The notes under the pieces were generated by a model that was not told the DNA's origin, ran no database searches, and was given only the letters and a program-made list of their open reading frames with translations. From Klebsiella michiganensis (GTDB lineage: Bacteria; Pseudomonadota; Gammaproteobacteria; Enterobacterales; Enterobacteriaceae): a DNA stretch of 64,000 nucleotides. The stretch is from the NCBI RefSeq assembly GCF_002925905.1, contig NZ_PRDB01000007.1, positions 1-64,000 of the forward strand, read 5' to 3'. Made by a program: the position numbers and the translations under genes. Each line of letters starts with the position of its first letter. The first letter of the stretch is position 1. Below are positions 38,847 through 51,037 of the stretch, in pieces.

Positions 38847-38859
38847 CGTTTAAGAGGGA

Positions 38860-39135
38860 TTACTCCCGCCGCAGGTTTTCATAACCGTTCTGCCATCGCC
38901 GCTGTTCCCGCCGCTCCCGTTCACGTTGAATATCCGATTTCTCATCTTCCCAGACCGCGCAGTGCGGGCCGCTGAACACCTCGCAGGGCTGTGGGCTGGC
39001 GGTGAGCGGAGACGCCGCTTTCTCTTCCCAAATCGTCGGATCGCGCAGGTCCACTTCCGGGGCTTTTAACGCCTGAGCCGAGGCGGCGGCTAACATGAAG
39101 GTGCCTGCGAGCAGGCGGCAGGGTGAACTTTTCAT
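38860..39135 (-). CDS. Small exported protein, unknown function
   Basis: 91 aa. Signal peptide MKSSPCRLLAGTFMLAAASAQA with likely cleavage after AQA. The mature part is short, has two Cys (PQPCEVFSGPHCAVWEDE, possible disulfide) and ends in a strongly charged, probably helical tail (SDIQRERERREQRRWQNGYENLRRE). The ATG follows AAGGATAATGG. A Fur-like sequence lies in its promoter region. No family recognised. Confidence 0.75.
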   Translation of the reverse strand: MKSSPCRLLAGTFMLAAASAQALKAPEVDLRDPTIWEEKAASPLTASPQPCEVFSGPHCAVWEDEKSDIQRERERREQRRWQNGYENLRRE

Positions 39136-39157
39136 CCATTATCCTTGTTCAGTTGTT

Positions 39158-39176
39158 ATTATTGATAACCATTCGC
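39158..39176 (-). promoter_or_regulatory. Possible Fur box
   Basis: ATTATTGATAACCATTCGC matches the 19-bp GATAATGATAATCATTATC consensus at about 13 positions, with the central TGATAA-CATT kept. It is 22 nt upstream of the small exported protein's start codon. Tentative. Confidence 0.35.
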
Positions 39177-39298
39177 AATAGTAACATAGCTGAATGAAAA
39201 TGGCTTGCTTAGGGGGCTGAAGATGATTTTGCTTTCACGCCAGCCGCCACCGGGCGGTTCCCGGGCCGCAAAAAGGGCCCCGTTTGGGGCCCTGGTGG

Positions 39299-41671
39299 TT
39301 ACTTCTGCTGCGGAAGCGCGTAGGCGATAATATAATCGCCGCGGTCCGGCGACTGGCGAGCGCCGCCCGCGTTGATGATGATGTACTGCTTGCCGGTTTT
39401 CGGCGATACGTAGGTCATCGGGCCGGACTGGCTGCCGACCGGCAGACGCGATTTCCAGATCTCTTTCCCGTTGGCGGTATCAAACGCGCGCAGGTAGAAG
39501 TCCTGGGTGCCCGCGAAGAACAGCAGGCCGGACTGGGTTGATAACGAGGCGCCCAGCGTCGGCATACCGATAGGGATTGGCATATGCATGCGGATCCCCA
39601 GCGGGCCGGTGTCCTCAACGGTGCCCACCGGAACCTGCCACACCAGTTTGCCGGTTTTCAGATCGACCGCTGACATAGTGCCGAACGGTGGTTTCTGGCA
39701 CGGAATGCCCAGCGGCGACAGAAAGCGTTCGCGCATGGCGCCGAACGGCGTGCCCTCCATCGGCACAATCCCCATTTCGATACCGCTGGCGTCCTTCGCC
39801 ACTTTGGCGCGCGGCACCATATAGTTGGCGAGGCCAAGGCGCATATCATTGACGAACATCAGGCTGTTATTCGGGTCAACCGACACGCTGCCCCAGTTCA
39901 TCCCGCCCAGCGAGCCGGGATACTGCAGCGAACGATCCTCGCCCGGCGGGGTGAAGACGCCCTGGTGACGCATCTCTTTAAACTGGATGCGGCACAGCAG
40001 CAGGTCGACAGGCGTCGCGCCCCACATATCCGACTCGGTCAGCGTCTCGTTGCCGATCATTGGCATGCCGACGGAGTAGGGCTGGGTTGGCGAGTAGCGC
40101 TCGCCCTTGACGTTGCCCACCGGGACTGGACGTTCCTCAACCTTGGCGACCGGTTCACCGGTGGCGCGGTTCAGCATAAAGATCATGCCCTGCTTGCTGG
40201 TTTGCACCAGCACCGGCGTGGTGCCGCCTTTACCGTCAGGCAGATCGTACAGCAGCGGCTGGGAAGGCAGGTCGAAATCCCAGAGATCGTGATGGGTGGT
40301 CTGATAATGCCAGCGTACCTGGCCGGTCGTGGCGTCAACGGCCACGATGGAGGAACTGTATTTATCGTCCAGCGCGGTACGTTCGCCGCCAAAGAAGTCC
40401 GGCGTTGCGTTACCGGTCGGCAGATAAATCAGATTCAGCTTCGCGTCATAGGACATGGCCGACCAGACGTTCGGCGTACCGCGGGTGTAGGTCTGTCCGG
40501 CCGGCGGTTCGCCGGTCAGGTTCGGGTTGCCCGGATCCCATGCCCACACCAGTTTGCCGGTATGAACATCATAGGCGCGAACGACTCCCGGGGGCTCGCC
40601 GGTGGAGAAGTTATCCGCCACGCGACCGCCAACCACGACCACGTTACCCGCCACCAGCGGCGTGGAGGTCTGCTGGTAGTAACCCGCTTTGATTTCCCCC
40701 ATGCCAACGCTCAGGTCCACAATACCGTGGTCGCCGAAGGCGTCGCACAGTTTACCGTTATCGGCATCAATAGCGATCAGACGGGCGTCGGTGGTTGGCA
40801 GGAACAGGCGGCGGGAGCAGGCGGCCGGCTGCGCGTCGACGGCAGGGGAAACCTGGGCCTGGCTCTCTTCGTAATAGCCTAAGCCGCGGCAGCGCTGCCA
40901 GTTCGGCGCGGTGGCTTTTGAATCATAGCGCCATTTCTCTTTACCGCTATCGACATCCAGCGCCAGCACCTTGCTGTAGGGCGTACAGACGTAAAGCGTA
41001 TCGCCAATTTGCAGCGGCGTATTCTGGTCTTCCGCGCCGGAGCCGTTGCTCTGCGGGATATCCCCGGTGTGGGCGACCCAGGCAACCTGCAGCTGGTCAA
41101 CGTTCTGTTTGTTAATCTGGTCGAGGGCGGCGAAACGGTCGCCGTGGGTGGTGTTGCCCCAGTGCGCCCAGTTTTTCTGCTGCTCGCCCGCGGCGACCGG
41201 TTTAACCGGCACCGCCTCGCTGGCGCTGACCAGCGGCTGGGATTTAAACATCCAGCCGAAACTAACCAACAGTACCACCGCCAGCACCGCTGCCAGGCCA
41301 AACGCCGGCCCTTTTTTCGCCGGCTGCCGGGACAGATACGGCCAGACCAGCGCGGCAAGGAAGGCCAGTACGCCGAGCGCGAACAGGCGCGAGAACAGCG
41401 GCCAGTAGGTCCAGCCGGCATCGCTAATGGCCCAGACGATCGAGGCGATAAACGCTATCGCGTACAGTATGATACCGCCGCGACGGCTGCGGAAAATGAG
41501 CACCGCGGCGATAACCATCACCAGGCCCATAATCGCAAAATAGAAGGTCCCGCCAACGGAGGCGAGCTTTGCACCAAGAATACCGATAGCCAGGCCGATG
41601 ATCAGCATCAGCCCGGCGAGAAGCCACTGCAGGACCCGGGGGAATCCTCGCGGCGCGTTGCCAGTTGCCAT
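39299..41671 (-). CDS. Membrane PQQ-dependent dehydrogenase (glucose/quinate/shikimate family)
   Basis: 790 aa. Five membrane helices in the first 140 residues (VLQWLLAGLMLIIGLAIGILG, FYFAIMGLVMVIAAVLIF, ...), then a periplasmic eight-bladed propeller binding PQQ (WAHWGNTTHGDRFAALDQI; TTHHDLWDFDLPSQPLLYD). Electrons go to ubiquinone. The fold alone fits glucose (Gcd) or quinate/shikimate (QuiA) dehydrogenase. Its place beside pcaHG and a PcaQ-like regulator favours quinate/shikimate, whose oxidation leads to protocatechuate. PQQ must come from genes elsewhere. Confidence 0.9.
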   Translation of the reverse strand: MATGNAPRGFPRVLQWLLAGLMLIIGLAIGILGAKLASVGGTFYFAIMGLVMVIAAVLIFRSRRGGIILYAIAFIASIVWAISDAGWTYWPLFSRLFALGVLAFLAALVWPYLSRQPAKKGPAFGLAAVLAVVLLVSFGWMFKSQPLVSASEAVPVKPVAAGEQQKNWAHWGNTTHGDRFAALDQINKQNVDQLQVAWVAHTGDIPQSNGSGAEDQNTPLQIGDTLYVCTPYSKVLALDVDSGKEKWRYDSKATAPNWQRCRGLGYYEESQAQVSPAVDAQPAACSRRLFLPTTDARLIAIDADNGKLCDAFGDHGIVDLSVGMGEIKAGYYQQTSTPLVAGNVVVVGGRVADNFSTGEPPGVVRAYDVHTGKLVWAWDPGNPNLTGEPPAGQTYTRGTPNVWSAMSYDAKLNLIYLPTGNATPDFFGGERTALDDKYSSSIVAVDATTGQVRWHYQTTHHDLWDFDLPSQPLLYDLPDGKGGTTPVLVQTSKQGMIFMLNRATGEPVAKVEERPVPVGNVKGERYSPTQPYSVGMPMIGNETLTESDMWGATPVDLLLCRIQFKEMRHQGVFTPPGEDRSLQYPGSLGGMNWGSVSVDPNNSLMFVNDMRLGLANYMVPRAKVAKDASGIEMGIVPMEGTPFGAMRERFLSPLGIPCQKPPFGTMSAVDLKTGKLVWQVPVGTVEDTGPLGIRMHMPIPIGMPTLGASLSTQSGLLFFAGTQDFYLRAFDTANGKEIWKSRLPVGSQSGPMTYVSPKTGKQYIIINAGGARQSPDRGDYIIAYALPQQK

Positions 41672-41927
41672 TTTTTCTCCTTAACCACCCCTGAACAGGC
41701 GTGAACCAGATGAATCAATTTCTCAAGTGAAGGCTTTTGAATGAAGCGATGTTGACCTTCATAAAAGCAGCTTTTTTACTGTTATTGATTTCGAGTGAAC
41801 CATTTGGTGAAATCGTGGCTATGATAGATCTGTTAAAGAAATTTACGCAATTGTTAATGAATGATTTCGCACTAATTGATTATTGTGGTGAATATGGTGG
41901 GTGCGAAAAGGAAATCAGGCGGTCAGA

Positions 41928-41957
41928 TCTCCCCGACGCGGATAACGGTCGGGGAGA
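41928..41957 (-). other. Hairpin after the pcaQ-like gene
   Basis: 10-bp stem TCTCCCCGAC/GTCGGGGAGA with a 10-nt loop, 7 nt beyond the LysR stop. No T run. The rest of 41672-41927 is AT-rich and should hold the dehydrogenase promoter; I see no gene in it. Confidence 0.5.
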
Positions 41958-41963
41958 GGGCGA

Positions 41964-42893
41964 TCAGACGGGCATCGATTTACGAATGGCGCTCAGCAGG
42001 GTTTGTGTTCCCGCGGTGAGCGTGGCGTCCACCCGGGTGAGAATACCTATCGGTTCGCCCGCGCCCTGGGTGGGCACCGGCAGCGCGGCCAGCAGCCCAC
42101 GGCGCAGGTCGTCTTTGACCGCACCGGAGGGGACAAACCAGACGTAGTCGTAATCGACGGTGAGCTGGCGCGACAGGGAAGCCGACAGCGTCTCGATGCA
42201 GCCAGACGGAATTTTGCAGCCCTGGCTTTGCAGCAGGGTTTCGGCGTTCTGTCGCGGCAGCGTACCTTTGGGCGAAACCACCACCGGCCACTCCATGACC
42301 CGACTCAGCGTAACCGTTTCCTGCAGCAGCGGATGCCCCGGACGAACCACCAGCTTCAGGGATTCGAGAAACAGCAGTTCATAGTTCAACCCGCTCATCA
42401 ACTCCGGATCGGACATCCGTCCGATACCGATATCGATTTCTCCCGATTTTAGTCCGGCCAGCAGCATGGTGTTATTCATGGTCGCCACCTGCAGGGTGAT
42501 ATCTTTTTGCTGCTGATGGAACTGGCCGATCACCGAGGGCAGGATCCCCAGTGCGGCGGTGGGGAGCGCCCCGATGCGCACGATATCGCTGTTGAGGCCT
42601 TCTTTACGGTTTAGCGCCTGTCCCGCGGTATTGAGCGCGTCGAGCACTTTAACCGCGTGGGTGAGAAACTGTTCGCCGACCAGCGTGAGCTGCGCGCCGA
42701 GGCGTCCACGCTCAAACAGCCGGGTACCGGTCAGCTGCTCCAGTTCGTTTAGCGTTTTGGATAAGGCCGGTTGACTCAGATTTAAGGTTTCAGCCGCGCG
42801 CCCAAGAGTTCCCTGTTGAGCGACGGCCACGAAAGTATGTAGATGGCGCAAGCGAATGCGCTGACTGAAAAGACCATTTTTTTGCATAATCAA
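41964..42893 (-). CDS. pcaQ: LysR-family regulator, PcaQ-like
   Basis: 309 aa. HTH within RIRLRHLHTFVAVAQQGTLGRAAETLNLSQPALSKTLNELEQL (about 12-55), then the co-inducer domain. The RHLxxFxxVA..NxSQPAxSKTxxELE pattern and the setting next to pcaHG match PcaQ, which activates protocatechuate genes in response to the ring-cleavage product carboxymuconate. A PcaQ-type palindrome lies upstream of pcaH. The gene points the same way as pcaHG, 166 nt downstream of pcaG. Confidence 0.8.
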   Translation of the reverse strand: MIMQKNGLFSQRIRLRHLHTFVAVAQQGTLGRAAETLNLSQPALSKTLNELEQLTGTRLFERGRLGAQLTLVGEQFLTHAVKVLDALNTAGQALNRKEGLNSDIVRIGALPTAALGILPSVIGQFHQQQKDITLQVATMNNTMLLAGLKSGEIDIGIGRMSDPELMSGLNYELLFLESLKLVVRPGHPLLQETVTLSRVMEWPVVVSPKGTLPRQNAETLLQSQGCKIPSGCIETLSASLSRQLTVDYDYVWFVPSGAVKDDLRRGLLAALPVPTQGAGEPIGILTRVDATLTAGTQTLLSAIRKSMPV

Positions 42894-43059
42894 TGTTAAA
42901 AACAGAGGCGTCCCAGTGACAAGTAAGGGCGATTAAAATTGTTAACTTCATAGCAAAATATTATTAACATTTTATATTATTATTTTACAAGTTGATTTTA
43001 TTGAGTTTGCCATATAGCGTCGCCCCTGACCGGCAGGGGCGGAAAAAGGAAGAAAAAAC

Positions 43060-44507
<1,448 letters not shown>

Positions 44508-44523
44508 TTAAAGGGTGTTTAAC

Positions 44524-44538
44524 ATAACCGACGGTTAT
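44524..44538 (-). promoter_or_regulatory. PcaQ-like operator upstream of pcaH
   Basis: ATAACCGACGGTTAT is a perfect inverted repeat with the LysR T-N11-A core and close to the published rhizobial PcaQ site ATAACC-N4-GGTTAA (one base shorter spacer). It is 107 nt before the pcaH start, the usual LysR activation position, in the region shared with hglS. Confidence 0.7.
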
Positions 44539-44656
44539 GAAGTGAGCGGGTGAAAATAAACCGGCCAGCTACCGGCATCACAGTTTGTAAATTCTTCCCG
44601 CCGTCTGCAGAGAGCTTTCCTACACTCCAGGGAGAATTCACTGGAGGTAAGACATC

Positions 44657-46000
44657 ATGGCGAACACCATCACGGCTGATGAGATTCGGGAAAGCTTTTC
44701 GCAGGCGATGTCGGCGATGTACCAGCAGGAAGTTCCGCAGTACGGGACGCTACTGGAGCTGGTGGCCGACGTTAACCTGGCCATACTGGAGAATAACCCG
44801 ACGCTGCACGAACAACTGGCCAACGCCGATGAACTGGCGCGGCTGAACGTTGAACGCCACGGCGCGATCCGCGTCGGTACGGCGGAGGAACTGGCGACCT
44901 TGCGTCGCATGTTTGCCATTATGGGAATGTATCCCGTCAGCTATTACGATCTGTCGCAGGCCGGCGTACCGGTTCACTCCACCGCGTTTCGCCCCATTGA
45001 TGACGCCGCGCTGGCGCGCAATCCGTTTCGCGTTTTTACCTCGCTTCTGCGACTTGAACTTATCGCCAATGAAGCTTTGCGTCAGCGGGCGGCGGATATC
45101 CTTTCCCGACGCGATATCTTCACGTCGCGCTGTCGTGAACTGATCGCGTTACATGAACAGAAAGGGGAGTTTACCGCCGCAGAGGCGCGCGAGTTTGTGC
45201 AACAGGCGCTGGAAACCTTTCGCTGGCATCGACACGCCACCGTCGATGAGGAAACCTATCACGCGCTGCATGAAGAGCACCGGCTGATTGCCGATGTGGT
45301 CTGTTTCCCCGGCTGCCACATTAATCATCTGACGCCGCGCACCCTGGATATTGACCGGGTGCAGGCGTTAATGCCCGAGTGCGGTATCGCGCCAAAAGCG
45401 TTGATAGAAGGGCCGCCGCGCCGCGATGTGCCCATTTTACTGCGCCAGACCAGCTTTAAGGCCCTTGAGGAGCCGGTGATGTTTGCCGGAGAGCATAGAG
45501 GCACGCATACGGCTCGCTTTGGCGAAATCGAGCAGCGCGGTATCGCCTTAACGCCGAAGGGCCGCGCCCTGTACGACCGACTGCTTGGCGAGGCGGGGGT
45601 AGGCAAAGATAATCTCACCCATCAGCGTCATCTGCAGGAGGTGTTTAGCCCGTTCCCGGACAGCGAATTCCTGCTGCGTCAGCAGGGGCTGGCGTACTTT
45701 CGCTATCGCCTGACGCCCGCCGGCGAAGCGCACCGTCAGGCGTTTCGTCCGGGCGACGATCCGCAGCCGCTGATTGAACGCGGCTGGGTCATCGCACAAC
45801 CGATTATTTATGAAGACTTTTTGCCGGTCAGCGCCGCCGGGATTTTTCAGTCTAACCTGGGCAACGAGATACAGACCCGCAGCCACGGCAACGCCAGCCG
45901 CCAGGCCTTTGAGGAGGCGCTGGGCTGTCCGGTTTATGATGAGTTTGCCCTTTATCAACAGGCGGAAGAGCGCAGTAAACGACGTTGCGGTCTGCTGTAA
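44657..46000 (+). CDS. hglS: 2-oxoadipate dioxygenase/decarboxylase HglS (YdcJ)
   Basis: 447 aa, identical in length to E. coli YdcJ, DUF1338 family, a VOC-fold Fe(II) enzyme. Characterised members turn 2-oxoadipate (from lysine/2-aminoadipate) into D-2-hydroxyglutarate and CO2. Metal-site candidates are His in VPVHSTAFRPIDD (near 105) and INHLTPRTLDID, and Glu in TRSHGNASRQAFEEALG-adjacent sequence. The ATG follows GGAGGTAAGACATC. Divergent from pcaHG. Confidence 0.93.
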   Translation: MANTITADEIRESFSQAMSAMYQQEVPQYGTLLELVADVNLAILENNPTLHEQLANADELARLNVERHGAIRVGTAEELATLRRMFAIMGMYPVSYYDLSQAGVPVHSTAFRPIDDAALARNPFRVFTSLLRLELIANEALRQRAADILSRRDIFTSRCRELIALHEQKGEFTAAEAREFVQQALETFRWHRHATVDEETYHALHEEHRLIADVVCFPGCHINHLTPRTLDIDRVQALMPECGIAPKALIEGPPRRDVPILLRQTSFKALEEPVMFAGEHRGTHTARFGEIEQRGIALTPKGRALYDRLLGEAGVGKDNLTHQRHLQEVFSPFPDSEFLLRQQGLAYFRYRLTPAGEAHRQAFRPGDDPQPLIERGWVIAQPIIYEDFLPVSAAGIFQSNLGNEIQTRSHGNASRQAFEEALGCPVYDEFALYQQAEERSKRRCGLL

Positions 46001-46042
46001 AATCAGTACTCTGCTGGCATGAGTCGTTAAAGGAAGCAGGTC

Positions 46043-47551
46043 ATGCAGAATCCGTCTACCCCGCTGGTGAAAACCCGGCAGGGCACCCTATCCGGCACCG
46101 CTGAAGAGAACATGCATATCTGGCGCGGTATACCCTATGCCGCGCCGCCCGTCGGCGATCTCCGCTGGCGCGCGCCGCAGCCTGCCGCCCGCTGGCAGGG
46201 CGTGCGCCGGGCGGAGAGTTTCTCGGCCTCCAGCTGGCAGGATATTGAGTACTGTCGTGAGCTCGGGGGCGGCGATCCCGGCCGCTTTTCCGAGGATTGC
46301 CTGTACCTTAACGTCTGGTCACCCGCTTCGCGCGCGCAGCCGCTGCCGGTGATGGTCTGGCTGCACGGCGGCGGCTATACCATCGGCGCGGGAAGCTTAC
46401 CGCCCTATGATGGTAAAGCCTTAGCGTCCCGTGACGTAGTGGTAGTCACGGTTAACTACCGGCTGGGGCATCTGGGCTTTTTTGCCCATCCGGCGCTGGA
46501 GGAAGAAGAGGGGGAGCGCATCTATAATTTTGCGCTGCTCGATCAGATCGCCGCCCTGCAGTGGGTTCAGGAGAACATTCACGCCTTCGGCGGCGATGCG
46601 GCCAACGTGACGCTGTTCGGCGAGTCCGCCGGGGCGCGCAGCGTGCTGTCGCTCATGGTTTCGCCAAAATCAAGAGGGCTGTTCCATAAGGCGATTATTC
46701 AGAGCGGCTATACCTTGCCGGATCTGCCGCGGGAAAAGGCGCTGGCCAAAGGGCAGCTCATCGCGGAGCACTTCTCTTTACCGCAGGCCAGCGCCGAACA
46801 GCTGCGGGCGATTCCGGCGGACGCGTTCTGGTCGCTGACCGCACCGCTTACCATCGGCCCGGCGCCCATTGTTGGCGATGCCGTACTGCCGCAACCGATG
46901 CTGGAGACTTTTTTTAGCGGGCGTCAGCACCCGCTGCCGGTGATGATTGGCTCGAACAGCGATGAGGCCAGCGTCATGGCGGTGTTTGGCGTCGATATCG
47001 CCGGGCAGATCCAGAAGCTTCGCCGCGAACGCCGTTTTGGTCTCGGTTTGATTAAGCTGCTCTATCCCGGCGTCAAGGACGATGAGGCATTAGGGCGTGA
47101 AGTCTGCCGCGATATGGCCTTTACCACCCTGGGTTACGTGGTGATGCAGGCGCAGCAGCGGGTAGGGCAACCGTGCTGGCGCTACTGGTTTGACTACGTT
47201 GCCGAGGCGGAACACCAAACCTATCCGCACGGCGCGTGGCACGGTAATGAAGTGGCGTACGTTTTTGACAATCTCGACCTTGCCGAGCCGGTGCGACAGT
47301 ATGCGAACGATCGCGACCGGACCTTTGCCGCCCGGGTTGCCGACTATTGGGCTAGCTTTGCCCGTGTAGCGGGTAACGGCTGCCACGAGCTCTCCGGGCC
47401 GGTGCGCTGGCCCGCCAGCGTGCGCGGACGAGACCGTCTGTTGCGTATCGGTTTGCACAAGCGGGCCGGTTTTAAAGTGGAAAACCGTTTTATGCGCGCG
47501 CGTCTGGCGCTGTTTCGGCGGGTGATGAAGCACCATGTGACGCTGGATTAA
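46043..47551 (+). CDS. Type B carboxylesterase (PnbA-like)
   Basis: 502 aa alpha/beta hydrolase, no signal peptide. Features: EDCLYLNVWSP (family signature 2, near 92), oxyanion-hole WLHGGGYTIGAGS (near 109), nucleophile Ser in VTLFGESAGARSVLSLM (near 195), acid residue in IGSNSDEASV and His in GAWHGNEVAYVF (near 397). It hydrolyses carboxylic esters; the natural substrate is unknown. It starts 42 nt after hglS in the same direction. Not part of the E. coli ydc region. Confidence 0.9.
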   Translation: MQNPSTPLVKTRQGTLSGTAEENMHIWRGIPYAAPPVGDLRWRAPQPAARWQGVRRAESFSASSWQDIEYCRELGGGDPGRFSEDCLYLNVWSPASRAQPLPVMVWLHGGGYTIGAGSLPPYDGKALASRDVVVVTVNYRLGHLGFFAHPALEEEEGERIYNFALLDQIAALQWVQENIHAFGGDAANVTLFGESAGARSVLSLMVSPKSRGLFHKAIIQSGYTLPDLPREKALAKGQLIAEHFSLPQASAEQLRAIPADAFWSLTAPLTIGPAPIVGDAVLPQPMLETFFSGRQHPLPVMIGSNSDEASVMAVFGVDIAGQIQKLRRERRFGLGLIKLLYPGVKDDEALGREVCRDMAFTTLGYVVMQAQQRVGQPCWRYWFDYVAEAEHQTYPHGAWHGNEVAYVFDNLDLAEPVRQYANDRDRTFAARVADYWASFARVAGNGCHELSGPVRWPASVRGRDRLLRIGLHKRAGFKVENRFMRARLALFRRVMKHHVTLD

Positions 47552-47724
47552 CGCTGTCCGGAAGATCTCCGTTTGCCGCGGTACGTTCTGCAAATGGAAC
47601 AATGCGTCCCACTTTAGGCGGCTAATCCTCAGCCAGCGATTACACTAAGATCGGCTCTGTTAACCCTGCATCCGCAGAACCTGCGTTCTGACGGAAGATC
47701 TGACGTTAAAATGAGGAAGAAACC

Positions 47725-48348
47725 ATGGCCAAACCGTATGTTCGTCTGGATAAAAGTGATGCCGCCGTGCTGCTGGTCGATCACCAGACCGGATTACTCT
47801 CTCTGGTACGCGATATCGATCCCGATAAATTCAAGAACAACGTCCTTGCCCTTGGCGACCTGGCGAAGTACTTCGGTCTGCCGACTATCTTAACCACCAG
47901 CTTTGAGAACGGCCCCAATGGCCCGCTGGTGCCGGAGCTGAAAGCGCAATTCCCCGATGCGCCCTATATCGCGCGCCCGGGTAATATTAACGCCTGGGAT
48001 AACGAAGATTTTGTTAAGGCAGTCAAAGCGACGGGCAAAAAGCAGCTGATTATTGCCGGGGTGGTGACGGAAGTTTGCGTGGCCTTTCCGGCGCTTTCGG
48101 CCATTGAAGAGGGGTTTGAGGTGTTTGTGGTGACCGACGCTTCCGGTACCTTTAACCCGATTACCCGCGATGCCGCCTGGGATCGTATGTCGCAGGCCGG
48201 GGTACAGCTGATGTCGTGGTTTGGCGTTGCCTGTGAACTACACCGCGACTGGCGTAATGATATCGAAGGGCTGGGAACGCTGTTCTCCAACCATATTCCG
48301 GATTATCGCAACCTGATGACCAGTTTTAACCTTCTGCAGCAAAAATAA
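47725..48348 (+). CDS. ycaC: Isochorismatase-family hydrolase YcaC
   Basis: 207 aa, cysteine-hydrolase fold. Catalytic triad: Asp in AAVLLVDHQTGLL (near 20), Lys in VKATGKKQLIIAG and Cys in GVVTEVCVAFPAL (near 118). It is almost identical in layout to E. coli YcaC (208 aa), an octameric-ring hydrolase of unknown substrate. In E. coli the gene lies far away at 20 min, so here it is relocated or a second copy. Own leader of 173 nt, ATG after GAGGAAGAAACC. Confidence 0.93.
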   Translation: MAKPYVRLDKSDAAVLLVDHQTGLLSLVRDIDPDKFKNNVLALGDLAKYFGLPTILTTSFENGPNGPLVPELKAQFPDAPYIARPGNINAWDNEDFVKAVKATGKKQLIIAGVVTEVCVAFPALSAIEEGFEVFVVTDASGTFNPITRDAAWDRMSQAGVQLMSWFGVACELHRDWRNDIEGLGTLFSNHIPDYRNLMTSFNLLQQK

Positions 48349-50254
<1,906 letters not shown>

Positions 50255-50329
50255 TTGCCCTTTATTCCGCCCGTTAAGGTAACTTAGCGGGCGTTTGTTT
50301 TTTAATCAGACTATTAATCAGAGTCCATT

Positions 50330-50914
50330 ATGACTGACGAAAACGCGCCTGCGAGAGAAACTATCCCCGTCACCGAGTCGCTTTCTCTGCGCGCTGTGGA
50401 TGAAAGCCACGTCGCTGAGCTGCATCAGCTGGTGATCAAGAACCAGCGCTGGCTCCAGCAATCGCTGAGCTGGCCCGCTGACGTCAGTCACGAAGACGAA
50501 ACCCGCCGCCACGTGCAGGGCAACGTGATGCTGCACCAGCGCGGTTACGCCAAAATGTTTTTGCTCTTTCTGCGAGAAGAGATCGTCGGCGTGCTGTCGT
50601 TTAACCAGATTGAGCCGATCAATAAGACCGCATACATCGGCTACTGGATAGATGAAAGCCACCAGGGGCAGGGGCTGCTTTCTCAGGCGCTGCAGGCGCT
50701 GATGGACGCTTTTGCCCGCAGCGGGACGGTTCGCCGCTTCGTGATTAAATGTCGGGTAGCAAACCAGAGAAGCAATCAGGTCGCCCTGCGTAACGGTTTC
50801 ACCCTCGAAGGGTGCCTGAAGCAGGCCGAGTATCTGAACGGTTCGTACGATGACCAGAATATCTACGGGCGCATTATTGATTGTGACACCGGGCAATTCC
50901 CGGCTCGCGGCTGA
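50330..50914 (+). CDS. rimL: Ribosomal protein L7/L12 serine N-acetyltransferase RimL
   Basis: GNAT enzyme that acetylates the N-terminal Ser of L12 to give L7. 194 aa. Conserved blocks: QRWLQQSLSWPADVS, QGNVMLHQRGYAKMFLLF, the acetyl-CoA region IGYWIDESHQGQGLLSQALQALMD (near 103-126), NQVALRNGFTLEGCLKQAE. E. coli RimL has 179 aa; the last residues here (DTGQFPARG) are encoded by REP sequence, so the C-terminus seems to have been extended or replaced by the repeat. Confidence 0.93.
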   Translation: MTDENAPARETIPVTESLSLRAVDESHVAELHQLVIKNQRWLQQSLSWPADVSHEDETRRHVQGNVMLHQRGYAKMFLLFLREEIVGVLSFNQIEPINKTAYIGYWIDESHQGQGLLSQALQALMDAFARSGTVRRFVIKCRVANQRSNQVALRNGFTLEGCLKQAEYLNGSYDDQNIYGRIIDCDTGQFPARG

Positions 50915-50990
50915 CGCCTTGCCCGGGCTATGGGCCGCGCTGAGATGTAGCCCCGGCAAGGCGCGTTGAGCGCCGCCCCCCCGGGGAACA
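50888..50990. repeat. BIME/REP pair between rimL and ydcK
   Basis: Inverted blocks ACCGGGCAATTCCCGGCTCG / GACGCCTTGCCCGGGCTA (50888-50930) and GTAGCCCCGGCAAGGCG / GCCGCCCCCCCGGGG (50946-50987). The left one overlaps the rimL stop. Genes are convergent. Confidence 0.75.
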
Positions 50991-51037
50991 GCGCGCAGGG
51001 GCCTGAAGCTGATAAATCACGCGGTCGGGAGCAAAGG

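Noticed and set aside
41737..42147. 136-aa plus-strand frame over the 3' end of the pcaQ-like gene
   Set aside because: Its second half is antisense to the LysR gene and it has no family features; the AT-rich first part better fits the dehydrogenase promoter.
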